From an uncultured Alphaproteobacteria bacterium (lineage in GTDB: Bacteria > Pseudomonadota > Alphaproteobacteria > Rhodobacterales > Rhodobacteraceae): a DNA stretch of 64,000 nucleotides. Below, in pieces: positions 38,509-45,200 of this stretch. Numbering within the stretch: position 1 is the first letter of the stretch; each line of letters opens with the position of its first letter. A program made the translations under genes and the position numbers. The DNA is taken from assembly GCA_902581005.1 (NCBI GenBank), contig CACHMT010000003.1, forward strand, positions 43,738 through 107,737. The letters run 5' to 3'. Under the pieces are notes generated by a model. It had not been told where the DNA came from. It made no database searches and saw only the letters and a list, made by a program, of their open reading frames with translations.

Positions 38509-38638
38509 GACTCTTATTTCTCCCTGTCAAAAAAAAGTCGTAGTTTGTTTATTACCTTAAAATTTTTTACCCAAAATTTACGATTAAAACACTTTGAGTT
38601 AACTTTTTCACTGTCTTCAAGCTCCTGAAAGAGAAAGA

Positions 38639-38654
38639 AGCAAAAATCATGCCA
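38639..38654 (-). promoter_or_regulatory. flhA: Sigma-54-type promoter for flhA operon
   Basis: On the minus strand TGGCATGATTTTTGCT matches TGGCACG-N4-TTGCA with both GG and GC in place and correct spacing. It reads toward flhA, leaving a leader of roughly 120 bases. It sits back to back with the plus-strand site at 38691. Confidence 0.75.
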
Positions 38655-38690
38655 TCCTGTAGTTAGACAAAAATGAATAATAAAGACATA

Positions 38691-38706
38691 TGGCACAAAA
38701 AATGCA
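38691..38706 (+). promoter_or_regulatory. Sigma-54-type promoter for flgP-flgT-flgA block
   Basis: TGGCACAAAAAATGCA matches TGGCACG-N4-TTGCA closely, with GG and GC invariant and right spacing. The FlgP-like start codon is 35 bases downstream. Confidence 0.78.
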
Positions 38707-38741
38707 GGAGTGGTTATGCTTTTAAAAGATAAGGTTAAAAA

Positions 38742-39275
38742 ATGAAAAAAGAGAAAGTAATAAAAATGCTAATACCGGCGGTTGGATTAGCTTTGTTTGT
38801 GAGTGGTTGTCAGTCCAGCTTTTTGACTAATATGGATGATAAAGGTACTGCTTCAACTTTAAATGTCTTAAGTAATAATAATGGCGAAGACGCAGCTCAC
38901 CTTGCTGCAATAAATGAAGTATTAGACGCATCAGTTGACAAGGTCCCTACCATAAGCGCTATGGGTTATGCTGTAGTGTCATCACAACCTGGGCGGTCTG
39001 CTAATCAAAAAAGATTGATGGCGATAAGGTCGGCTAGAATGGCAGCAATGCGTGATCTTGCAGAACAAATTCATGGGCTTAAAGTTGAAGGTAATACTAC
39101 CGTGATCGATTTGATGGTTCAAAACGACACATTCCGAGGTATAGTATCGGGAACAATTCGTGGTGCGAGGACGGTAAGGATAAATCCAACTGGAAGTGAT
39201 ACTTATGAGGTTCTGTTAGAAATAGATAAAGATACTTTAAGCTACCTGCTCAGACAAGCTCGTAACGTGGCTTAA
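38742..39275 (+). CDS. flgP: FlgP-like outer-membrane lipoprotein (LPP20 family)
   Basis: 177 aa. FlgP of Vibrio and Campylobacter builds a basal disk or ring under the outer membrane. Seen: a lipoprotein signal with VSGC as lipobox (about residue 22), ISAMGYAVVSSQPGRSANQK, AIRSARMAAMRDLAEQIHGL, KVEGNTTVIDLM and VSGTIRGARTVRI, in the order typical of the LPP20/FlgP family. ATG at 38742 has AAGG upstream. It is followed by the FlgT-like gene 11 bases later, as in Vibrio where flgT, flgO and flgP cluster next to flgM, flgN and flgA. Confidence 0.82.
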   Translation: MKKEKVIKMLIPAVGLALFVSGCQSSFLTNMDDKGTASTLNVLSNNNGEDAAHLAAINEVLDASVDKVPTISAMGYAVVSSQPGRSANQKRLMAIRSARMAAMRDLAEQIHGLKVEGNTTVIDLMVQNDTFRGIVSGTIRGARTVRINPTGSDTYEVLLEIDKDTLSYLLRQARNVA

Positions 39276-39286
39276 AAAACAAAAAA

Positions 39287-40429
39287 ATGAATATGAGATC
39301 AATCTTTTTTTACTCAGTATTTATTATCGCAGCTATTTTCTCAGTTGTCATAAGCAAAGCTTTTGCTAAAGATCCTGTCAGATTTATAGAGACTACGGGA
39401 CGTGCCGTAATTGAGGATGACGAAATGATCGATATATCTCGACGAAGAGCACTTGAGGACGCTTTATACCTTGCAGCACTTCATGGAGGAGCTAAGATAA
39501 ATGGTTATTCAGCGGTTTCCACTGATACATCTATTCAAGAAAACTTGGTAATTCAGCCGGCGAGTAAAATACTCGATTATACAATTATCTCAGAAGAGCG
39601 AGATGATATGCATTTTATTGTCAAAATTAGGTCTGCAGTTGGCCAGCTAAGAAAGAAAGCGTGTGATAACAAAGGTATAAAGAGCTTATCTGTATATAAG
39701 CCCGTGATAAATGTAGATCCTTCGGCACCATTTTGGGTGAACTCACTAGCCGATGAATTTGCAAATGAAATTATGCTTTCTTTAAAATCGGCAGAAGACA
39801 TCAATCTTACGGATAATTCTTTTGTATCACTTGACCGGGATCAGCTTATAACGGCAAATGATGACTACGACTATATTTCTCTTACTTCAGGAAGAGAGAA
39901 AACGCGATATGGAGATTATGCTGCAGTTTCAGCGATATCAATAGCTGAGCGTGAAAAATTAGTCGGTTTTACCACTTATAATAGTCTCCTAATTACCTTT
40001 GATACTAACGTCTATGATGGAAGCACCTATACATCATCTTTTTCTAAGTCTAAATCATTAGAAGCATTATTTAGTTCAAGTGGTCCATGGAGAACGATAA
40101 ATTTACTACTAAAAACAAATAGAGACAACATCGTTGAACCGATCTCAATCGCTGCTAAAGAACATGCTAAAGAGGTTATTGATAATCTAATTTGCAAAGA
40201 AATAAATAGCATTATTACCGTAAATGATGGAAAAATAGAAGTCCCTCTTGGCAAAAGGCATGGAATTAAGATTTCTGCACTAGCTGTAACTAAAGGTGAA
40301 CAAACTCCTTTCAATGTATTACGGGTTGAACAGGTCTCAGAAACTAAATCAGTTTTGGTGCCACTTAATACAGCGCTGGAATTAAGTAAACTCAATGGAA
40401 AATCAATTCAATTTTTAGGTAACATGTAA
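39287..40429 (+). CDS. flgT: FlgT-like H-ring protein
   Basis: 380 aa with a signal peptide (IFFYSVFIIAAIFSVVISKAFA). The N-terminal domain has RFIETTGRAVIEDDEMIDI and SRRRALEDALYLAALHGGAK, then ILDYTIISEERDDMHFIVKI, matching the FlgT N-terminal domain pattern (xxVxGxAxIxxxDxxxARxxAxxDAL). FlgT forms the H-ring around the LP ring of Vibrio polar flagella and helps install MotX/MotY. The C-terminal part, with IEVPLGKRHGIKISALAVT, may be the FlgT C-domain. Ends by sharing one base with the next start. Confidence 0.75.
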   Translation: MNMRSIFFYSVFIIAAIFSVVISKAFAKDPVRFIETTGRAVIEDDEMIDISRRRALEDALYLAALHGGAKINGYSAVSTDTSIQENLVIQPASKILDYTIISEERDDMHFIVKIRSAVGQLRKKACDNKGIKSLSVYKPVINVDPSAPFWVNSLADEFANEIMLSLKSAEDINLTDNSFVSLDRDQLITANDDYDYISLTSGREKTRYGDYAAVSAISIAEREKLVGFTTYNSLLITFDTNVYDGSTYTSSFSKSKSLEALFSSSGPWRTINLLLKTNRDNIVEPISIAAKEHAKEVIDNLICKEINSIITVNDGKIEVPLGKRHGIKISALAVTKGEQTPFNVLRVEQVSETKSVLVPLNTALELSKLNGKSIQFLGNM

Positions 40430-40854
40430 TGCTAAAAAACTTTATTTATTTACCTTTATTCTATATGGCTTTTACTGCAACTAATTGTCTAAATGCAGAA
40501 CCCTTTGTTGTACTGCAATACAATAATGTATCTGAGCTGTCAGGCAGATCAAATGAGTTCGCCGAGGATCCTGACCACACAAAGAAACATATGATTTTGC
40601 CGGGGGAAAGTTTAAATCTAATAATCGAAAAATACTATGATGGTAGCGGATTAAATAAGTATTTTTTACAACTGGCAATTGTTTCTTTAAATGATCATGC
40701 TTTTAGAAATAGGAATATCAACTATATGATTGCTGAAGAAACTATTCATCTTCCAAGCATCAATCAAATCTCAAAACTTATGAAAGGTATAGAGTTTGAT
40801 TTGGATCAGGAGATTTCATATAAAAATAACAATATCTACTATTTTGGAGGATAG
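40429..40854 (+). CDS. Periplasmic protein with LysM/FimV-like segment
   Basis: 141 aa with a signal peptide (NFIYLPLFYMAFTATNCLNA). Residues about 55-115 read ILPGESLNLIIEKYYDGSG, LNKYFLQLAIVSLNDHAF and RNRNINYMIAEETIHLPS. This matches the LysM-like domain of FimV and relatives (xPGDTLxxIAxxY...AIxxxNPxAFxxxNxNxLxxGxxLxxP). It could bind peptidoglycan near the basal body. It stands where Vibrio has another outer-ring gene (flgO), but it does not look like FlgO. It overlaps the FlgT-like stop and abuts flgA. Confidence 0.65.
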   Translation: MLKNFIYLPLFYMAFTATNCLNAEPFVVLQYNNVSELSGRSNEFAEDPDHTKKHMILPGESLNLIIEKYYDGSGLNKYFLQLAIVSLNDHAFRNRNINYMIAEETIHLPSINQISKLMKGIEFDLDQEISYKNNNIYYFGG

Positions 40855-41598
40855 GTGTTGGTTAAGAAGGCATTAATTATAATAGCAATCTGGTGGGGTC
40901 TCAGTTTAGAGAGCATCGCTTCGCAGGAAAAAATAACTGGTTCAACCTTAGCTAAATTGGTAACTGATTACTTGAATGAGCAAGGATTAAGTGCTCAGCC
41001 TATCATTAATAAAAATAGAGTTTTTACTGGGTGCTCCAGTGACGAGATTATAATTTCAAAAAGAGATGGATCGTGGAAAACTATAAATCTTAGATGTAAA
41101 ACGAATAGGTCATGGAATTATAACTTTAGAAATAAATTGCCTAAAGCCACTAACGCTCAGAATGTTAATCAACCCCGTAACCTTTTGGAAAAAAATCATT
41201 TGCAAGCCACAGTTGAAGTATTGATTTTAAAAAATTCAAAATTAAAAGGAGATAGAATAGAGGAAACAGATTTAATTCTATCGAAAAAGAAAGCAATTCT
41301 TTCTAAGGGGGCTTTTAGCGACTTAGAAAGTGTTCTTGGTAAACGGTTGATAAAAAGCTTACAGAAAGGTGCGACCTTAAAAACTAATCATTTGAAACCA
41401 GACTGGTTGGTTCATAAGAATCAAAAGATAATAATCGAGCACAAGATAGGTGAAATATACGTAAAAATGGATGCAATAGCGCTAAGTAATGGTGCAAAAG
41501 GGGACAGAATATTGGTAAAAAATGTCTCCAGCAAAAAGATAGTTGAAGGATTTGTTGAAGATTCGAGAAAAATATCAATTTTTCGTAAAATTTATTAA
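40855..41598 (+). CDS. flgA: Flagellar P-ring assembly protein FlgA
   Basis: Periplasmic chaperone for FlgI. 247 aa from GTG at 40855 (GGAGG 4 bases upstream; TTG at 40858 is also possible). Signal peptide followed by a variable middle and a C-terminal SAF-type domain: LKGDRIEETDLILSKKKA, VLGKRLIKSLQKGATLK, then ISVEHK-like IIIEHKIGEIYVKMDAIAL and GDRILVKNVSSKKIVEGFV. Location before flgM and flgB is typical. Confidence 0.88.
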   Translation: MLVKKALIIIAIWWGLSLESIASQEKITGSTLAKLVTDYLNEQGLSAQPIINKNRVFTGCSSDEIIISKRDGSWKTINLRCKTNRSWNYNFRNKLPKATNAQNVNQPRNLLEKNHLQATVEVLILKNSKLKGDRIEETDLILSKKKAILSKGAFSDLESVLGKRLIKSLQKGATLKTNHLKPDWLVHKNQKIIIEHKIGEIYVKMDAIALSNGAKGDRILVKNVSSKKIVEGFVEDSRKISIFRKIY

Positions 41599-41631
41599 CT
41601 TTATGTCGTATACTTAAACAGGAGAAAGAAT

Positions 41632-41934
41632 ATGGTTGGATCAATAAAAAATTTCACTGGGCAGAGAGTAGAAGTGTCCAAAGGAATGACGGAGGCGAAG
41701 ACACATGCTGAGAAGCTTACTGAGTCAAGCTCTTCCTCTAGTTCTGGCTCTCAGGTTGATGCTGTATTAACAAGTAAATCTAGAGAGGTATTGAAAGTTA
41801 TGGCAGAAAATCCTTCAATAAACATGGAGGCGGTTGAGAGAATAAAACAAAAGATCAAGAATGGTGAATATCCTATCGACTTTGATAAACTGGCAGATAA
41901 GTTACTTGAGTCTTACTGGACTTCGGAATCTTAA
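41632..41934 (+). CDS. flgM: Anti-sigma-28 factor FlgM
   Basis: Binds FliA until the hook is finished, when it is exported. 100 aa: a disordered, Ser-rich N-terminal half and a helical C-terminal half with DAVLTSKSREVLKVMAEN, PSINMEAVERIKQKIKNGEY and PIDFDKLADKLLE, the standard FlgM signature. ATG at 41632 has AGGAGAAAG upstream. The fliA gene is in the same window on the other strand. Confidence 0.92.
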   Translation: MVGSIKNFTGQRVEVSKGMTEAKTHAEKLTESSSSSSSGSQVDAVLTSKSREVLKVMAENPSINMEAVERIKQKIKNGEYPIDFDKLADKLLESYWTSES

Positions 41935-41961
41935 AAAGTCTACACTATTTAAATCATATAT

Positions 41962-42267
41962 ATGTCTCTACCTACAGCACATAATTACGTAGTTAAAACT
42001 ATGATGGAAAATTTAGTTTCTTTAGAAAAAAATTTTCTCGAACCAAAGCTTTTAATTGAAACGTTGATCGAAACCGACAAGTTATTGAATGAAAACATAG
42101 AGGTTTTTGGTAATAAAAATTTTTCCGAGGATCTACTGGACAATGAAAAAGAAAATATCAATTTGCTCATAGAAAGAATTTCTATCTTAGAAAAAGCTTC
42201 ACAAGGCAAAGTAAACTGGGCAAATCAGTTTTCACAATATCTACAAGAAAATATTACAAGAAAATAA
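41962..42267 (+). CDS. Probable FlgN-like export chaperone
   Basis: 101 aa, all helical by appearance, with LEKNFLEPKLLIETLIETDK and LIERISILEKASQGKV. FlgN binds FlgK and FlgL before export, is small and helical, and normally follows flgM. The call rests mainly on position right after flgM and size; sequence similarity is too weak to be sure. Confidence 0.6.
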   Translation: MSLPTAHNYVVKTMMENLVSLEKNFLEPKLLIETLIETDKLLNENIEVFGNKNFSEDLLDNEKENINLLIERISILEKASQGKVNWANQFSQYLQENITRK

Positions 42268-42304
42268 CTTGTTTTGAATAAATAATTCAATACAATCTTC
42301 CGCA

Positions 42305-42736
42305 ATGGATCTTCAAGTTCTAATATTAGATTATATTTTTACTGAAAGAGCTGGAGTTATAGCCTTTCTGGCGACAACCATATACTTTATATTTCAACAA
42401 AATAAAACTCTTTCAACTATGGAAAAAGAACTTGTGAGTTTAAGAGATAAAGTTAATAGACTCGTAAATCGAAGTGATGATACGACTTCAGATATTAGTT
42501 CTCTGAGTTCTCGCATATCGAACCTTTCGGGTGCGGTATCAGATGCAACTACTGTGGCCGAGGGAACAAAGAAGGAGCTAAGTATGCTCGCGGAAGGTAT
42601 AAATAGCGAAACAGTTTTCAATGAAGCAATAGATCTTGCTAGAAAAGGTAGTTCAGCGGATGATATTGTAGCCCAAACTAAGCTAAGTAAAGATCAGGCT
42701 GAAACAATAGTAAGGTTCCATGGATCTAAAGTTTAA
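42305..42736 (+). CDS. Membrane-anchored DUF2802-like protein
   Basis: 143 aa: one N-terminal membrane span (AGVIAFLATTIYFIF), a long coiled coil (residues about 35-95, e.g. MEKELVSLRDKVNRLVNR), and a C-terminal helical domain FNEAIDLARKGSSADDIVAQ, then TKLSKDQAETIVRFHG. That end matches the DUF2802 pattern (A-x-x-L-A-x-x-G-x-S... E-A-x-L-x-x-x-L-H), found in flagellar and chemotaxis clusters of polar flagellates. Function is unknown. Confidence 0.65.
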   Translation: MDLQVLILDYIFTERAGVIAFLATTIYFIFQQNKTLSTMEKELVSLRDKVNRLVNRSDDTTSDISSLSSRISNLSGAVSDATTVAEGTKKELSMLAEGINSETVFNEAIDLARKGSSADDIVAQTKLSKDQAETIVRFHGSKV

Positions 42737-42810
42737 GGAACTATGACCTTTTGTAATTTATTTTCTTTTTCGCTTTTCAGGTCAATCAAAGCTGCCATGT
42801 ATAATTAAAT

Positions 42811-43557
42811 TTATATTTTTTCATTTTTAGGAGCAGCTTCCGCCTCTACTTCTTCAGTAGAACTTTCCTCAGCAACAGCCTCCGCCTCTACTTCTTCAGT
42901 AGCACTTTCCTCTGGAACAGCCTCCGCCTCTACTTCTTCAGCAGCACCCTCCTCTGGAACAGCCTCCGCCTCTACTTCTTCAGCAGCACCCTCCTCCGGA
43001 ACAGCTTCCGCCTCTACTTGACTTTTTAATCCTTCTATACCTTCTTCTGAACTAAACTGCCTACTTTCTTCTGTTGACATAAACTCAGCTTTGCCCGACT
43101 CTATCAATTTTTCGCCATCTTCCCTTTTTACATCAATGACTACACCTGAAGGAAAGCGCACACCATTAACCTCACTTGAATCAACTATTCGGAGGCGCAT
43201 CCATGTATTATCGCCGCCAATGGCTTCAGGGTCTTTAACGTCTGTAGTCTCAGTTATTGAAACATCAAGATCGAACCCACTCTGCATATTTGATAAGTCG
43301 TTGAGTTGGTCCTCCATGACATTACCAGCGAGAAGCGCTAATCTTTTTCTTAAAACATAAACTCTTGCAGCCATTGCGCTCAACCTTTGCACACCATCAG
43401 TTTCCCCTTCAATCACTGCCTTATAAAAGGTAATTTGCTCCTCAAAGCTCTTATCAGAATATTTTTCTAGAAGCTCATCTCTTGCTCTAAGTATTACTGG
43501 ATCTAAGGGAACTGGATCGCTCTGATCTAAATCCATGGTTTTTACTGGAGAAGTCAT
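42811..43557 (-). CDS. Hypothetical protein with acidic 14-residue tandem repeats
   Basis: 248 aa. The N-terminal 175 residues have a helical part (VILRARDELLEKYSDKSFEE, VYVLRKRLALLAGNVMED) and a beta-looking part (MRLRIVDSSEVNGVRFPSGV, VVIDVKREDGEKLIESGKAE). The C-terminus is a run of four VEAEAVPEEGAAEE-type units and a partial fifth, strongly acidic and probably extended. I recognise no family. It lies on the minus strand among flagellar genes, divergent from flgB, and could be a regulator or axial-assembly helper. Confidence 0.6.
   Translation of the reverse strand: MTSPVKTMDLDQSDPVPLDPVILRARDELLEKYSDKSFEEQITFYKAVIEGETDGVQRLSAMAARVYVLRKRLALLAGNVMEDQLNDLSNMQSGFDLDVSITETTDVKDPEAIGGDNTWMRLRIVDSSEVNGVRFPSGVVIDVKREDGEKLIESGKAEFMSTEESRQFSSEEGIEGLKSQVEAEAVPEEGAAEEVEAEAVPEEGAAEEVEAEAVPEESATEEVEAEAVAEESSTEEVEAEAAPKNEKI
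42829..43017 (-). repeat. 42-bp in-frame tandem repeats in acidic tail
   Basis: Four units of 42 bp plus a partial unit encode VEAEA(V/A)(P/A)EE followed by a variable stretch. The first two units encode identical peptides; later units differ in GAAEE, SATEE and SSTEE. The period is a whole number of codons, so copy-number changes would alter length without frameshift. Confidence 0.9.
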
Positions 43558-43580
43558 TTTTTTTCCTTAATTAATCAAGT

Positions 43581-43596
43581 TGGCATTTTATTTGCA
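43581..43596 (+). promoter_or_regulatory. flgB: Sigma-54-type promoter for flgB operon
   Basis: TGGCATTTTATTTGCA fits TGGCACG-N4-TTGCA with perfect -12 TTGCA and spacing. FlgB starts 55 bases downstream, a normal leader for such promoters. Confidence 0.78.
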
Positions 43597-43651
43597 ATTT
43601 TCACACCACAAATCGAAAAAAATAGATATTTAAACATCAAATCAAACAAAA

Positions 43652-44038
43652 ATGAAAACAATTGAAAATCACCTCAGTATACACTCAAATGCGCTAAATC
43701 TAAGAGGAAAACGTAATAAAATACTTGCTTCGAACATTGCGAATGCAGCTACTCCTCATTTTAAAGCCCGTGATATAGACTTTGACGTTGAGATGCGAAA
43801 AAAAGAAAAGGTTGGTAATATTACAGTTAATCATGAAAAGCATTTTGCTCTTCTAACTAAAGTTAGACCAAATGAGGTAATGTTTAGAGAACCACTCAAC
43901 CCCTCGCTGGACGGTAACACTGTAGAAATGGCAGTTGAGCAAATGGAGTTTTCCGAAAACGTAGTCAGATATCAAACTACTCTTCAATTTTTAACCAACA
44001 AGATATCGGGGCTAATGTCCGCGATCAAAGGTGAATAA
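43652..44038 (+). CDS. flgB: Flagellar proximal rod protein FlgB
   Basis: 128 aa. Rod protein with LNLRGKRNKILASNIANAATPHFKARDIDF in its first third (the NIANA-TP-xKARDxDF pattern of FlgB) and the C-terminal helix NTVEMAVEQMEFSENVVRYQ. Promoter site just upstream. It overlaps flgC by one base (TAATG). A fliE gene is not adjacent, unlike in many alphaproteobacteria. Confidence 0.94.
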   Translation: MKTIENHLSIHSNALNLRGKRNKILASNIANAATPHFKARDIDFDVEMRKKEKVGNITVNHEKHFALLTKVRPNEVMFREPLNPSLDGNTVEMAVEQMEFSENVVRYQTTLQFLTNKISGLMSAIKGE

Positions 44039-44454
44039 TGAGCTCAATAAAAAATATATTTGATGTCTCGGGAAGAGCAATGGCCGCCCAAATGATCAGG
44101 TTGAATACGGTAGCTAGCAATCTTGCGAATTCAAATAACATTGCAAGTACCAGTGAGGAAGCTTACCGGCCCCTGAAACCCATATTCAAGACAATTTACT
44201 CTGACAAACTTCATGACAATGGAATTGCAAGTGTTGATGCAATAAATGTCAGGGAACTTAATAGAGAACCAGAAAAAGTTTATATGCCAGATCATCCTAA
44301 AGCTAATGAAGATGGCTATATATTTAATGCAGCAGTCAACATAGAGGAAGAGATGGTAGAGATGCTTGAAGCAAGTCGTCAATACCAAAACAATATTGAA
44401 GTTATTTCAACTTTAAGAGCTTTAATGATCAGAACAATAAATTTAGGAAAGTAA
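44038..44454 (+). CDS. flgC: Flagellar proximal rod protein FlgC
   Basis: 138 aa. N-terminal helix SGRAMAAQMIRLNTVASNLAN, then a YRPLKPIFK block, and the C-terminal VNIEEEMVEMLEASRQYQNNIEV. This is the usual FlgC plan, with VRELNREPEKVYMPDHPKA in the middle matching the PxxxxYxPxHPxA stretch. Tight operon with flgB and flgD. Confidence 0.94.
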   Translation: MSSIKNIFDVSGRAMAAQMIRLNTVASNLANSNNIASTSEEAYRPLKPIFKTIYSDKLHDNGIASVDAINVRELNREPEKVYMPDHPKANEDGYIFNAAVNIEEEMVEMLEASRQYQNNIEVISTLRALMIRTINLGK

Positions 44455-44470
44455 TTTTTGGAGTACGAAT

Positions 44471-45163
44471 ATGTCTAGTATAGAAAGCAACAATCAATCC
44501 CTCAACAATATTTTAGAAAAGATTGGTGTTAAATCGCCAGAGGGCGCCTCTCCGCAAAGGAAAAGCAGTCTCGGACAAGAAGACTTTCTAAAACTCATGA
44601 CTACTCAGCTTCAAAATCAGGATCCTTTTGCCCCTATGGAAAATGGGGAGTTTATCGCACAAATGGCACAGTTTTCAACTGTGACCGGGATAACAGAAAT
44701 GGGGCAAACCCTCAAAGGCTTATCAGATAAATTGAATGAATTCAGAATAGCCACTGCGTCTGATCTGCTGGGCAACTCTGTATTGGTTCCTGGCAATGTT
44801 GTACGACCAAACAAAAATGGTGAGATACATGGTATTATCGATCTTCCATCTGCATCGAGTGAAACATCCGTTGCATTTTTTGACAGCTCCGGTGAACTTG
44901 TTCATTCAGCAGACTTGGGCGCTCATGGAAGAGGTTTGGTGGGATTTGAATGGCTAAACATCCCAAAAGAAATTATCGACAAAAATGAGCCTTTACAGGT
45001 AGAAGCGTTTATTAATACCGGTAAAGGATCGGAGGGTTTAACCCCATCAGTTTTCTCTGAAGTTATTGCCGCTAGTTTAGACAAAAAGGGCCAAGGCGTA
45101 ATTATCGACGTTAAGGATTTTGGTGAAATGGCTGCGGCTGATGTTATCAAGTTCAGAAATTAA
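44471..45163 (+). CDS. flgD: Hook capping protein FlgD
   Basis: 230 aa. Scaffold cap for hook growth. The N-terminal block SSLGQEDFLKLMTTQLQNQD, PFAPMENGEFIAQMAQFSTV is the FlgD signature; a Tudor/Fn-like middle (GNSVLVPGNVVRP, VAFFDSSGELVHSADLGAHG) follows. Gap of 16 bases after flgC with GGAG before the ATG. Confidence 0.94.
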   Translation: MSSIESNNQSLNNILEKIGVKSPEGASPQRKSSLGQEDFLKLMTTQLQNQDPFAPMENGEFIAQMAQFSTVTGITEMGQTLKGLSDKLNEFRIATASDLLGNSVLVPGNVVRPNKNGEIHGIIDLPSASSETSVAFFDSSGELVHSADLGAHGRGLVGFEWLNIPKEIIDKNEPLQVEAFINTGKGSEGLTPSVFSEVIAASLDKKGQGVIIDVKDFGEMAAADVIKFRN

Positions 45164-45200
45164 TTAAAATATATTGAGTATAAGTAAAACGGAGTAAAAA

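Noticed and set aside
38514..38696. 60-codon minus-strand frame between flhA and the FlgP-like gene
   Set aside because: It covers both sigma-54-type sites, has no ribosome binding site and no recognisable product.
39577..39804. Minus-strand frame inside the FlgT-like gene, one of many similar frames opposite flagellar genes
   Set aside because: Composition and lack of start signals mark it as a shadow of the gene on the other strand.
42829..43017. Regular repeats as a CRISPR array
   Set aside because: The repeats are in frame within a protein gene, are contiguous without unique spacers, and encode an acidic peptide.
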